Positions 1 through 12,589 of a stretch of DNA of 64,000 nucleotides are shown in pieces; position 1 is the first letter of the stretch; each line of letters begins with the position of its first letter. This DNA comes from Parasponia andersonii. Taxonomy: Eukaryota; Streptophyta; Magnoliopsida; Rosales; Cannabaceae. The position numbers were made by a program, and so were the translations under genes. Location of the stretch: contig JXTB01000016.1 of the NCBI GenBank assembly GCA_002914805.1, positions 1,377,230 to 1,441,229 of the forward strand, written 5' to 3'. Below the pieces are notes generated by a model. That model worked only from the letters and a program-made list of their open reading frames with translations. It searched no databases and was not told where the DNA came from.

Positions 1-1577
1 GGTGGGTATATGCATATTTTTCAGAGTTTTATTGAGGGAAGCATATGTGCCAAAATATGCCTCTTATAATGCATATTTAACCTAATTTCTCTTTTAGTAT
101 TGATTTACCAAAACCCCTTTAATTTATATTAAAAACAAATAACTCACTATAGATATACATAAATCCTTTAGCTGTTCAAGAAATTTTCGTTCTTAGGAAA
201 ATAGTAAACACAATCACAATCTGGGTTCCAAATCTTAAATATATAGAGATAATATTATATATATATATATTTAAATCGCATACTTTTTGATTTGCTTATC
301 GAGCAATTATATTATAGAGCCCAAATTCATTATGATTTTTTTTTTTTTGAAAATAAATTCGTTATAATCTAATAGCGTGAAAATGAAAAGGAAAAAAAAA
401 CTTATTGTTTTGTGATCATAATCTTATGAATCATTCATCTACAAGAGAATTAGGGTCCAAAATGAATTGTGTTAAAGAAAGGGTGGAAAAATTCCTTCCT
501 TTAAAGGAGAAAAAAAAAAGAATTTATGTATTAAAAAGTAATTATAATAAAAAAATTTACAAAAAAGAGATGTGCAAAGAGTAGAGAAAAAAAAGTGGCA
601 ATAGATACACCATTTTTATAAATATTTTTGTTACAAAATATCCTTCACTGAAACGACAAAAATGTACAAATAGAAACAAAAAACAAGATAACATGATAAA
701 TAATAATAAAAAAGTCTTCTTTCTTAATTTGTTGTCGCTTCTCTACCATCAAATGTATCTTTTTCGTACCATTACTGTCGTGTTTCAAACATAGTAACTA
801 GAAATAAAATGAAATGATTTTTTTTTTTCTTACAAACTGCCAATAGACCAAAATTATGTAAACCAAAGTCTCATTCTATAAACTCCATTAAAAAAAAAAA
901 CGGATAAGCAATTTTTTTCTTTTGTTTTATATGTATAAGATCATTTTTATCTCAGGTAGGTGCAGAGAAACAAATTATATTTCAATCAATTTGATTCTTC
1001 TTTCTTTGAAAAAGATAGTGAAAGGTTTATTAGTTTATTATTTATCTCTCAAAATTTTTTTATTATTTTTTTTTAGATAACTTTTACTTCTTGAATTAAA
1101 GATCCAAGAAATTATTCCTAACAAAGTTAGTAGGTCTATGTTTCATTAAAAAAAATTATAATTAAAAAAAGATCTTTTGATAATTCATCCAAACACTCTC
1201 AAAAGTAATTTTTGAGCCCAAAATATTGTTGCAAGCCATGCCGAATATGCTATATCCCTTAAAACCTCTCAAAAATAACTTAAAAGCTCTAACTTTTTAA
1301 AAAATATATAAGATAATTAATAGTTTGAATCCCAAAGTTTGGTCCTTCTATTCTTATCATTACAAAAACTATTATAATTATGTGTGTTTATTATAAGCTT
1401 TTATTTGGACTATGTGAGACTATTAGATTGGTTTTACAAGTGAATTTCCAATGTATTCATCTATACTTATTGCATACGTGTATTAATTTGTATATGAATT
1501 CGGACATGTATTTGTATTTTAAATATATGTGGTTTATGTGAATTTGCATTAAATATGTTCAATGAGTTCATAAGATA
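1..1577. other. AT-rich intergenic DNA, no gene seen
   Basis: Very AT-rich with many A/T homopolymers and no open frame with coding character. The stretch 911-960 is nearly repeated at 3071-3120 (see findings). Nothing else recognisable. Confidence 0.7.
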
Positions 1578-2494
1578 GAGAATTATCACTTAAATACCCT
1601 CTATTTTAAAAAAAATGTAAAAAAAAAATTAGTATTTTTGGAAATTCAAAGTAAGTATCTTCTATTTAAGGAAAATTATCACTAAAATGTATTCTATTTT
1701 AAAAAGGTGTGAAAAAAATCTTTGTATTATTAAAAATTCGAATAAATATCGTTTACTTGAATTATCATATTATTTGCTATGTTTGACTAGTCAAAGATTT
1801 CAACAAAAAATAATATTTTACCCCTTATTATATTAATTTAAAGCACACACCATACTTGAAAATGAAGAAAAAAAGAATATACATAGTCTAAAATTCCTTT
1901 AAAAAAAAAGGCATTTCTCTATAGTTGTGACACAAATCAAGTAACGAAAAAACAAATCTAAAACTTTGGAAAATTTTGAAAATGACAAAAAAAAAAAAAA
2001 AAACTCTCCCCTCCATAGTTACAGTATAAATTCAAAAAAAAAATCTAAAAGTTTTGGAAATTTTGAAAGTGCCAAAAATGACAAATTTTTTTGAAAATTT
2101 TAGATTTTTTTTTTCTTTTTTGGATTTGTGTTGCAAAGAATTTTTTTTTTTCTTTTAAAGAAGTTTAAGACCATATGTATTCTCTCTCCTTTCATTTTCA
2201 AGTATGTTGTATACCTTAAGTTAATATAATAAGGGGTCGAATGTTAATTTTACTAATTTTTTTTGAATCATTTGACCAGTTAAATGTAGTAAATAATATA
2301 ATAATTCAAATAAAAAATATATTTATTTTACATTTTTAATAATACAAGGGTTTTTTCATACTTTTTAAAAAAGAAGGTATTTTAGTGATAATTTTCTTTA
2401 AATAGAATGTATTTATTTTAAATTTCTAAAAACACAATGTTTTTTTTTTTTTTACATTTTTTAAATAAATGCAATTTTAGTAATAATTTCCCTT
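1578..2494. mobile_element. fold-back element with long terminal inverted repeats (Mutator-like MITE)
   Basis: The left arm (about 1578-1940) reads as the reverse complement of the right arm (about 2122-2494) over roughly 350 bases. Matching landmarks include the segment ending in CCCCTTATTATATTAA at 1812-1832 against its complement around 2220-2236, and TATTTGCTATGTTTGAC at 1770 against its complement near 2275. The ends read GAGAATTATCACT and, reversed, GGGAAATTATTACT. The centre holds A-rich imperfect repeats of CTAAAACTTTGGAAAATTTTG. No coding sequence. Flanks TAAGATAGA and TTAGATTTA may be a decayed 9-bp duplication, which would suit a Mutator-like element. The family is inferred from long TIRs and end bases. 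Confidence 0.6.
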
Positions 2495-2754
2495 AGATTT
2501 ATGTTAAACCAAATGGATTTAACTGGATGAACGTAATATGAATATGATCCTTTTATATAAATGAGTTACAAGAGTCATGTTATGTCAATCAATTGATAAA
2601 GGGTTTTAGATACTTATACTTATTTTTAAAAAAATATTACTAAATTTACGATCTTTTAAAAATAATAAAAATTTCGTACAATCTTTTTAGGACATTTTTG
2701 AAATACTTTGGAAGCTAAAAAATGCAGTGGTATTTTAGTAAATAAGCCATTTTT

Positions 2755-3245
2755 TTTTCAAAAAACTACAAAAGTTTCCTGAAAACTAATTTGGTTTCCT
2801 ATTAGCGAAATATCCTATACGAAAGTAAATTACAAGAAACTACAAAGATTTCTTGGAAATTAATTTGGTCTCATTTAGTAGAATGTCATATATGTAAGTA
2901 AATCGTAAAAAAACTACGAATATTTCTTGCAAATCATTATAGTTTCTTTTTTGTAGGATACCCTATAGCTAAATAAATCACAAGAAATCATGAAGGTTTC
3001 CTATAAACCATCGTAGTTTCTTTTTTGCAGCATGTTATATAATTAAGTAAATCATAGGAAACTACGAAAATCATTTTTCTTTTCTTTTATATGTATAAGA
3101 TTATTTTTATCTCATATAGGTTCCTTTAGCAGAATGCCCTATGGCTAAGTAAATCACAGTAAACCAAAATAATTTCTTAGAAATCATCATGGTTTATTTT
3201 TTGCAGTATGCCATATAGCTAGAAACTACGAAGGTTTCTACTTAA
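2755..3245. repeat. degenerate ~74-bp tandem repeat, about six copies
   Basis: A unit containing AAATCACAAGAAACTACGAAGGTTTC, then a T-rich part and GCAGAATGCCCTATAGCTAA, recurs with its AAACTAC core near 2762, 2837, 2911, 2985, 3058 and 3222. Copies are clearly diverged. One copy around 3071-3120 is interrupted by a segment that also occurs at 911-960. No coding function seen. Confidence 0.65.
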
Positions 3246-6098
3246 TAGTTATTGAGCAATTTCCTCGAGTATTTGGTGTACAATAATTCCACTTCTAATA
3301 ATTCTATATAATTTCATTAGCCACTTATCTATTTCGAATACTTTTGTACATTATGGCACATATGAATGATGCATATCAGATAAAAGAAACGAAAACAATA
3401 GGAAAAATCTCAATTTTCAATACATCTCAGGTTAAAACAACTAAGCAAATATCTCACGAACTAATTCATCATCAGAAGAATAAATAAGCCTTACACTCTA
3501 GTTATCTATATTTAAAATAACAAAATTAAAGCTAAAGAAACTAAAAAGAAAAACCACAAAATAGAGGTCAACCTCTTGTGTATTGTTCACAATCTTGGAA
3601 AAAGAAGAATAAGAAGATCCATTAAGAAAGTCTCGAGAAATTTAAAATGTTAAATTCTATAGCTTTGAATTAATACCCATCAACTTATCTTGATCGTCCT
3701 TGTACATGCTCATAATTTGGACAGAAGATTTACATCAGCTACTATTATTTGGAGTTTTACAAAGCTTCTTCTAAATCTTATTGTGTTTTTTTTTTTTAAT
3801 TGAAAATGAGAGGGAACAAATAAATAAAGAAGTGAAATCTAATTAGAAATGAATAAATAGTGCTCAGAAGAATCAATGCAATGGATGCTTATCTTTTTGC
3901 GTTAGGAAAAATCTCAAGTAGTTCTCATGACAAAAAATGGGGGTTTGAACTCAGAATTTTTTTGGGTTTTGGGTTTTGGGTCCACCTGATTGGGTTGAAA
4001 TAACAAGTCCTCACTTCAAGGCTTTGTTAAAAAAGAATCACGAAATTGGTTACTTGCCTGCTCGAGAGCTCAAAGAAAATGGTCCCGGACCAGATAGTTG
4101 AAGTCTTGCTGACAGAAGCCATGGATGTTAGCGATGAACTCCGAATCAATGGAGATATCTCTGACATCATAGTCAAGCAACATAGAAACCTTGATAGGAA
4201 TCGACGACTATCTCTTCTATGACGTCATAAGCGAATGTGCAAAATTCTCAAATTAAAAGTCAATGCTCAGTTGTTACTACGAGAAAAGCTCTTATCAGCG
4301 TGTAATCCATTTCTCGGTATTTTTATTAAAAAATACCATAAGAAAATAAGTAAAACACATAGGACTGTGTTATTGGCAATATTTTACAAAACTTAGTACT
4401 AGGTAATATTTTACAAAACTCAGTACTAGGTATCTTTTTCTTATTTATAAATAAGTTGTGTATGACCTTGTATTCCTAATACAATTATTAAATGGGTTAA
4501 ATTTGAGTTTAATTTTATGTTTTTATACATAGATATTAACACACCATGAATACAATCCACCAACACAAGTTGTCACTAATGTCGTCTTTAATTAATTTTT
4601 TTCTTTACTTTCGAACTGAAAGATTAAGTGTATAGTTTGCAAAAGATGGGCACATTCCCACTTTTTTTACTTCTGGTATAATTCAAACCCAATACCAAGA
4701 TTTTAGTAATGGGTACTCTTACCATTTGAGCCAACCTATTTCGTTTGTTTATGTCTTACACTTAAATACAAATAAACTCTAAAAGATATGGACAAAAATT
4801 AAATAAGATTTCTTTTCTTACCAATTAATTTGGATGAACTCACGCTCTTTGGCTTATTCTTTAAACCTTGTACCTTTTTCTTCTTCTTATTCAACCTTGT
4901 GCCTTTTTTTTTTTTCCTTCTTTTTTTCTTGACAAAAGTAGTGTAATATATATTTTGTATTCCTTTTCTTTCTTCTCAAAAAATTGGAGTTCCTACGAAA
5001 TTATTAAAGGTTAGAATTTAAATAAATATTGTTTTCATTTTCCTCTCCCCTCCACTCATTTTTCATGAAGAAGTTGGAATACTCTGTACGAGTTTATATT
5101 TGGGGCTCTTATTGAGTTATTGTTTCTCAACTTTAAACTAAAAAACAACAAAATTCTAATAAAAACAAAATGAAAAGAGAATAACTTGCTTCTTCAAAGT
5201 CATTTGGAAATTTGTGATAATTTCATCTATGACTATAAAGTATAAAAACTTAATTATGATTGTCTTTCTCTTTTTGAAATCAATATAAATAATAATTATT
5301 TAAATCAATATGATACGTATATACATATATTTAAGTGATTTCGATTTTTGTAAAAACAAATGTTCTTTGATTAATTATTAATTAATGGGTGTATAGAGAA
5401 AAACGAGGGTGACAAAGCAACACTCAGTGTAAATAATCCATATTTGTATGTATAATTAGTATTTAAAAACCAAAAAAAAAAAATCAAAATGGAAGTGAAC
5501 CTATAGTAATTAATGGATTGGTCATATTAAAGAAAGTAATATTGATTTGTCTAATTTCCTTCTAAAACTAATAAAGATTATTTGAATTTATTTCATATCT
5601 ATAAATTCAAAAAAAAAATAAAAAGGAAAATGGAAAAATTAGATCCGACCAAGACCAATTCCATGTGCGGTATGCGTGCCAGGGACTGCCTGTCCTTACG
5701 TTAGAAATCTCTGTCTAATCCTCTTCCTTGCGATTTATCCTTTATTAATAATAATAATAATTATTATTATATTACATTATTGGATATTTTAAAAGCACAT
5801 TGTTGGAATTAAATTGAACGTGTAGGGGAACAAAATATTAAAACCTGTTACTTTTATATCAATCAGTTTGGCATATAAAAATAATAAAACTGTCGAATGA
5901 CTTTTCTCTTTTTGTGTCTGTTAGAAGAATAGTAAATACCTTTCATTGCTGCAATGCTATATTGTTCTATACCATACTATAGCTCTGACTATTCTATAGT
6001 CTGAATCAGCCAACTCAACTCCTCTTAGACGAAAAGAATCAATAGCCATTTATACAACCCAAAATATATATATTGGCTTCGCTTTTTCTGAAATATTA
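3246..6098. other. intergenic DNA upstream of the RRA gene
   Basis: AT-rich non-coding DNA. It holds a 29-bp direct duplication near 4375-4430 (core ATATTTTACAAAACT twice) and a small, less AT-rich island at about 3940-4260 with a 47-codon open frame (4079-4222) that I cannot assign to a family. A small palindromic (AAT)n/(ATT)n tract lies at 5745-5772. No convincing gene. Confidence 0.6.
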
Positions 6099-6110
6099 TA
6101 TATATATATA

Positions 6111-6119
6111 TATATAAAA
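6111..6119 (+). promoter_or_regulatory. candidate TATA box of the RRA gene
   Basis: TATATAAAA closes an (AT)n run 80 bases before the chosen ATG at 6199, a normal distance for a short plant 5'UTR. The AT run makes the exact box uncertain. Confidence 0.4.
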
Positions 6120-6198
6120 GGAAAAATAATATTTGTTTCATTTGGAGAAGGGTGGGGGGTGTGATGTGAATGTAAAGAGAAGTCAGAAGAGAAGAGGC

Positions 6199-7883
6199 AT
6201 GGCAGGTAGAAGAGATGGGGCGTTAATGAGGGAGAATTCGCAGTCTGTGTGTAAATCAAGGATCACAGTCGCCATAGCTATCGGAATCCTTTTCGGCTGC
6301 GTCTTCGCCTTCTTCTTCCCCAATGGCCTCTTCATTTCTTACTCCAATTCCACCCTCAATCGCCGCCTGCTTCCCAATTCCCATTCCCAGGTTCCATTTT
6401 TCTCCTTTTAATATTTCTTAAGATATATATATATATATATGTTGGTGTTTATGGGGTTGAAATATTGTTTGATNGGGGGGGGTGTGGGAAAATACTTTAC
6501 ATCTTAACGAAAATAACTTTACTAAATGTTAATCTTAATATAGATAAGGGTGATTAATATTAAGCACGTTCAAAAACCCACTTGGGCTTAAGTGAAACTT
6601 TGTGATGAGATGAAGATCACCTTTTACTTGCTGCAAATTAAAATATTTGTGGGATCTTTCTATTGTAATGTCTAATGTCTAGTAAAGAACAAATTTGAGA
6701 TTTAAGATTCTAATGAGGTTCATAAAAGGTAAAAATGTTAATTTGTAAGTGATTTGTATTATAGGTTGGTTCAACCCAATGTGAATCATCTGAAAGGATC
6801 AACATGTTGAAGTCAGAGTACGTGGCTGCATCTGAGAAAAACAAAGAGTTGAAAAAGCAGATCAGGGACTTGAATGAAAAGCTTCAGTTGGCCGAGCAAG
6901 GGAAGGATCAAGCTCAGAAGCAGGTGCAATTGTCTGTTCATCAGAAGAAAGCTGGGTCTTTTGGCACTGTCAAGGGATTAAGAACCAATCCTACTGTTGT
7001 TCCTGATGAATCGGTGAACCCGAGATTGGCAAAGATCTTGGAAAAGGTTGCTGTTAAAAGAGAGCTTATAGTTGCACTTGCAAACTCAAATGTGAAGGAG
7101 ATGTTGGAGGTCTGGTTTGCTAATATTAAGAGAGTGGGAATACCCAATTATATGGTTATTGCTTTGGATGAAGAGATTGCAAAGTTATGCGCGTCCCAGA
7201 ACGTTCCGGTATATAAGAGAGATCCAGATGAAGGCATTGATTCAGTGGCAAGGACGGGAGGAAACCATGCAGTCTCTGGGCTGAAATTTCATATTTTGAG
7301 AGAGTTTTTGCAGCTAGGATATAGTGTTCTTCTGTCAGATGTTGATATTGTTTACTTGCAGAACCCATTTGAACATCTTTATCGTGATTCAGATGTGGAG
7401 TCCATGACGGATGGTCATGACAACATGACTGCTTATGGTTTTAATGATGTCGTTGACGAACCAGCAATGGGCTGGGCTCGATATGCTCATACAATGCGGA
7501 TTTGGGTTTATAACTCTGGTTTCTTCTTCATTAGACCAACGATTCCTGCAATTGAACTTTTGGATCGTGTGGCTGGTCGGCTTTCGAGGGAACCAAACTC
7601 TTGGGACCAGGCAGTTTTCAATGAGGAGCTGTTTTTCCCTTCACATCCCGGGTATGAAGGGCTTCATGCTTCCAGGAGAACTATGGATTTCTACCTGTTT
7701 ATGAATAGCAAGGTGCTCTTTAAATTTGTGAGAGATGATGCTAATCTGAACAAGCTTAAGCCGGTAGTCGTTCATGTGAATTATCATCCTGATAAGCTTC
7801 CAAGAATGAAAGCACTTGTGGAATTCTACGTCAATGGGAAGCAGGATGCACTGAAACCTTTTCCGGTTGGTTCAGCGAGGTAA
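6199..7883 (+). CDS. RRA3: RRA-type arabinosyltransferase, GT77 (Golgi extensin glycosylation)
   Basis: Two coding exons, 6199-6390 and 6765-7883 (stop included), joined in phase 0 across a 374-bp GT-AG intron, give 436 residues. The start MAGRRD matches the family start; an upstream in-frame ATG at 6133 only lengthens the tail. Residues about 22-41 form one hydrophobic anchor (type II Golgi protein), about 78-120 a predicted coiled stem with heptad-like K/E/L, and the rest the Nucleotid_trans catalytic domain with [13 protein letters not shown] (DxD at 256-258). In Arabidopsis, RRA1-3 add the second arabinose to hydroxyproline-linked chains of extensins, which matters for root-hair walls. 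Length fits the family. The paralogue assignment (RRA3 against RRA1/2) is less sure than the family. The gene faces a minus-strand bZIP gene 1.2 kb downstream. Confidence 0.93.
6424..6440. repeat. (AT)n microsatellite in the RRA intron
   Basis: A short run of AT dinucleotides 35 bases inside the intron. An unresolved base (N, 6474) beside a G run follows it, so this part of the assembly is less secure. Confidence 0.7.
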
Positions 7884-9118
7884 AGCTTCTTGTTTGTGCT
7901 CATTACACATGTTCTTGTCATTTAGATACTTTTTTTTTGTTATTCAAAAGAAACGTAATGTAAAAAGTTCCAGAACATACATGTAGTTCAACTGGTCAGG
8001 TAAAGTCCTTTATGAATGCCGGATTGCTTTTCTTTGACACACAAAATTTCGTGTCATTTAGCTAGTCTACTATGTGTTTTTCCATCTTGTAAACGGGGGC
8101 AAATGATAATTCATTCCCTCCTTTGTACTGATAATGGTGCATTTGACGCAAGCTGTAATAACTTCGTTTTGTATGTTCTTACTCTGTTTTATGGTGTTTT
8201 ATAATTCTCTATAAACGAGGGAATTTGGATTTCTTGATCAGTCACAACATGATATCTTAATATAGAAGCTCAACATGGTATTACCAGGACATGATCGTAC
8301 ACGGAATTTCTGTTATATGATTGTTCACTTCGGAGATGGAAACAACTAGCATTCACTCGGGTTTTTTCTTTTGATCCTAAAACTTGGATATTTTTCGCTC
8401 GTAGTTGGAAATTTGGAAATCTGCAGGCCTACACTAACTACGTTACTCCAACCAATAATCTTGCCAAAGCCCTTAAAAGCGTGATTCTTTTTGTTGTTTC
8501 AAGGGCCAGTAGACATGGATCTTTACAGTGCTTTCTGTCCTTAACCACTATGGTCCTTACATCATGGCCATGTTCACTCTTCATTGAATATACAAATCAA
8601 GCCCACTTCGTGAGATTTGTTTTATCTCTCAAAAGTCAGACAGTTTTCAAAAAATTTATGAGGCGACACACACACAAAGAAGGTGGAAAAAAAAAGGGGC
8701 TGGGGATGGGTGGGGTGTCCTTAGAGACAGCGAAGCTGCCATCAAATGATGCTGAAGCTCAGGATTATTATCACTAAATAATGTACTTATACACGTCGTA
8801 AACGAGAGCAGCATATGTCAAGGAGGGCCTAGCACAAGAATACCCAAAAAAAGTAACAATTAAATGGAAGAAGTTAGAGATATTTAAGTACATGAATTTT
8901 ATAAATGGCAAACTGCCCTTTATTATTCCTTTATTTCTTCTTTAATGTCAGATCCTCTCCCAGAACTCTACAACTTTTGAGAGGCAAGAAACTATAGCAA
9001 ATTGCTTAGTGGTTCCCACGATGAATCGAACCCAGACAATAGGATCATGGGAGCAAACCATGTTTTGACCACTCGTGGTATTATTACCATCGATCTTATT
9101 TGACTTAAAGTTTGAAAC
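7884..9118. other. shared 3' flank of two convergent genes
   Basis: The 3'UTR of the RRA gene presumably lies in the first few hundred bases. The open frame at 8481-8777 (+) has no recognisable domain and low-complexity composition, so I do not call it a gene. The 3'UTR of the minus-strand bZIP gene lies at the right end. Confidence 0.5.
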
Positions 9119-11261
9119 TCAGTGGGTTGATGTTTCTTTATTCTGATCAGCAGTTGAGTCGGAATCACCACTTGAACTTCTTTTTTCATGAGTAGCAGAG
9201 GAAGGATCCCTAGCTCTTAAATCAGAGATTGCATCTAGACCGTAAGTCTCCTCTGCCTCATCCTGTTCAATTGCCAAATCAATGTTGTAGTTTTAGCTTT
9301 CGTCCCAACACAAAAACATCAACTAGAGAACACAAAACAAAATGAGAATTAAGTTGTTGACAAGAAGAATCTTAAAGAAAAAAAAAAAAGCTAATCTCAA
9401 CAGCATAAACGACATAAACAGGAGAACGTGACGAGACAAATTAGTGTGGTTTAGATGGTTAACCATTAAGGAATTGTTTTCTTCGGCGACTTCCTGACAT
9501 TCCTCAGAAATCCATGATAAGTCATCCCTGAGCTCGGATATCTCCTGTTTCAGCTTCTTCGCCATTTCTTGCAGCATCTCATTTTCTTGCTGGGTACATA
9601 CATGATTAGAAGACATACGCAATGGGAAGTTGTGAATAGAAAACAACAATAAAGTAAAACTAAAGAGGATTTTGATGGATATGACAAGGAAAAACCTTTC
9701 AAATTTACCTGTTATCTCTTAGCTGACTCCCTATTAGAAAGCTTTCTTCTTTCTTTTCTTTTGTCCTCCTGTCAAAGCAAGGGACAAAAGGAAAAGATGA
9801 TTTCATTCAGTTACCTTGGTATAAGCTAGCCGTTCGTGTGTGTATCTATAATTAGGAAACTACAAAGGTGATGTTGTTCAGTTACCTTTGTAAGTATGGA
9901 TTGAGTGCCATGTTGACCGAGGCCCAATACAAGGTTCTTGGTTTCAACCATGTTGTTCTCGGAATCTTTTGATGGCAGATCTGGATTTACACCCAGATCA
10001 TCTAGAGTATCACCATTTTTTACCACAGCTCCTAATCAAGCATTAAAAGTCAGCACCATAAGATGAGTTCAGATTGTTGTGTTTGTGACGAGTCTAAGCA
10101 TATTGTACACTAATCTCCTCAACAGTGGATTGACTAATTAGGTTGAGTATTCAGCAAATGTATTAGGTTGTCCCAATGTTCCTATTATACAAAGCATATT
10201 ATAGGGCCCGGTTTTGATAAGATAGAGAGAGACTAAGGCGTGAAATCCGTAAAGTGAGAGAAGGTGAGATCACATTGTAATCTTCTTCTTCATCATAATG
10301 AAAACTTGCATAGGCAAAGTGGTTGTAACTCTCATATTGAAGGTGAACCACTATAAAGCTGTGTGAGTACTTTGCTTATGTTTTGTTTATTTTATTTGTT
10401 TATTATTGCTCTTTTGATCAAGGATTAGGCACTAATCCATAACAAAGATTAGTAGTATGTTTTTACGATATTCTATAAGATATACAGAGCTCACCATCTA
10501 AAAGTCCCGGGTTAAGTTTTCGCTTTTTGGCTGGTAAATCCTGCAGAAAGTATAACAAGATAGATTTGGTCAGCAAGGTGGTACACTAAACAAGCAGACA
10601 TTATATGTGTGTGTGTGTGTGTCTATATATATATATATGTCGCTCCAACATAAAATCAGTTATAATCACATACACGGTTAGTTTGATAAGTTTTAGTTGA
10701 TGAGTCCTCAATCCCATGTGGAGCACTGTTTGAAGAATTTTACACAACTGATTAGCATAGGACACCATAGAGACAGGGTAAGGGATATAAAGAACGTAGG
10801 ACAGAATATGATAAACAAGTACCTTGTTGAAGCAACATCACCATCATTAACTGCCAGTCTCACTGAGTCTTCATTACATATTTTGGGCAATCCAAAGTCC
10901 TGTTCTTTGAAAATTTGTTCTTCTGCTTCTGAAGTTAAGAAGATGGCACGTTTCTGCCCATTTATGACGATGGTAAAGATGAAAACATGTAAGCATAATG
11001 CATCAATCAATATGGAGTGACTTCAGTCATTTGAGGATAGAAAATAATTTTGTTGACTTGATTAGTTCTAAATAGTTTTCCAATAATGAATGGTCTTTGT
11101 ATTTGGACCAATGAGACTAACAAAATTCCCATCTAGTGTTGATATGTCACATTCAAAAAAGGAAAAAAAAAAATTAAAAATTTGAGATAAATTACTAGAC
11201 CAACATCAAGATATCTATCAAGCCGTTTGGGAATACATGGTGCATGAGAGTCAATTGCCAT
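9119..11261 (-). pseudogene. bZIP transcription factor gene with a disrupted basic region
   Basis: Minus-strand exons fit together in phase: 11261-11196 (ATG, MAIDSHAPCIPKRL), 10953-about 10864, 10540-10495 (nuclear-signal-like PAKKRKL), 10031-9886, 9768-9709 (basic region KRKERRKLSNRESAKR), 9589-9464 (zipper) and 9262-9119 (acidic/serine tail ending KETSTH, TGA). The zipper exon has L/I/V every seventh residue over six heptads. The basic exon ends AKR, stop (TAA at 9714-9712), Q, then a good CAG|GTAAAT donor. Compared with the usual spacing (invariant Arg eight and first Leu eighteen residues after the Asn) exactly four codons are missing, including that Arg. One 12-nt deletion explains both the gap and the stop. 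The intron position and basic region resemble G-box-binding factors. The donor of exon 2 and the first exon are less certain. It could be a pseudogene, a null allele or an assembly error. Confidence 0.6.
10605..10638. repeat. (GT)n(AT)n microsatellite in a bZIP intron
   Basis: A run of GT dinucleotides followed directly by an AT run lies inside the intron between the second and third proposed exons of the minus-strand bZIP gene. Confidence 0.75.
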
Positions 11262-12589
11262 TGCCTATGCTCCAATTAACTGAAACTGAAAAATCACCAG
11301 AGAAGAACAAATCACTTGGTTTCTTGGTATCCTTTTCTTTCTCTTGAAGAAACAAGAGCACCAGAAGCCCAAAACGATTAAAATCCTGGTTTTTTTTTTT
11401 TTCCCCTGAAAAAGAAGGATGAAAAATAATTCACTATTCTGTGTGGCTTAAGTGTGGACTATAAATTAAAAAAAACCCACTAATAAATACACCAACACCT
11501 TAGCTCAGCAAGAGTTAACCAATAAGGATAGTGGACACACATATATATAAACACACACATATAAGGATAAAGGGAATGCAATTTACAAATTGGCTTTCCA
11601 CTAAATAAAATGCAGCAAGTGCAGAGCCCTTTTTTTCCAGCATTGGAGATAGCATGAATTAAACCTAGCTCTAACAACTTAAACGAATATTGTACTTGTA
11701 CCAAATTGCTATTCTAGTTTTAGTTAGTAAAAATTTACATGTTACGACATTAGCGAAACAATATCTAGAATCAATATGGACCAGAAAAAAATAAAAAAAT
11801 AAAAAAAAATAATCTCAGAAAACCCCCCCAAAAAAAAAAGAAAAAAAAAAAAACCAAGCGGTCCCATTACATTGGCAAGAATAGCGATGCAATATACGGG
11901 AAAATTCAAGAAAAGGATTGATTAAAGAAGAAAAGAGAGAGAAAGTTCTTTTCTTTTTTCTTTTTTTTTTTCCTCCTTTTTTCATCTTTTCTATAGTGAA
12001 GATAACGATTTGGGAGTTTATGAAACGAATTAATGAAATCCCATATCGAGCCACCAGGACTGAAAGCCATAACTAAAAAAGTGTGTAGGACATTAATGAA
12101 CAAAATCAAAATTTTTTTTGAAGAAAATTAGAGAAAGAGAGAGACATGTGTTTGTGCTTTGTGGCGCCAAAAGAAGTATAAGGTCGGCTCAAACGAGACA
12201 CGCAGTAAGTAGTGACTAGTGAGTAGGTTTGGTTTGGTTTGGTTTTGGTAAAACTTCAAAGTTCTAACGAATATATAGTCAAGACAACTAAGTAAAATAC
12301 GGGTCCATAGGTTGCGTTTTGGTTATACCCAACTAACTTGTTAAATATTAATTAACTCTAGTCTCTAGGCCCCTGGTGTGAGTTGTTTGCGCCGTCTGAT
12401 TTTGAGAATCACACATTCAAGCTATTATTTTAGAGTCCTGATTGCATCCAGTGGGACCCAACATGTGTGGGGCTGTGGGCTTCCCGGAATATAGGTATGC
12501 CGTCAGCAATGCTAATTGAGATCTGCGTAGTTTTAACACTTGAACAAAAAGAGGCTTCAAGTCCACAATTAAAGGGTCAAAATCGATCA
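11262..12589. other. upstream region of the bZIP gene, no gene seen
   Basis: Non-coding, with homopolymer A and T tracts at about 11780-11850 and 11945-11985 and a (GGTTT)n-like stretch at 12226-12247. The open frames here are low-complexity. The minus-strand promoter of the bZIP gene should lie at the left end. Confidence 0.5.

Noticed and set aside
8481-8777. 98-codon plus-strand frame between the RRA and bZIP genes
   Set aside because: No domain, no splice context, and it lies in the 3' flank of two convergent genes.
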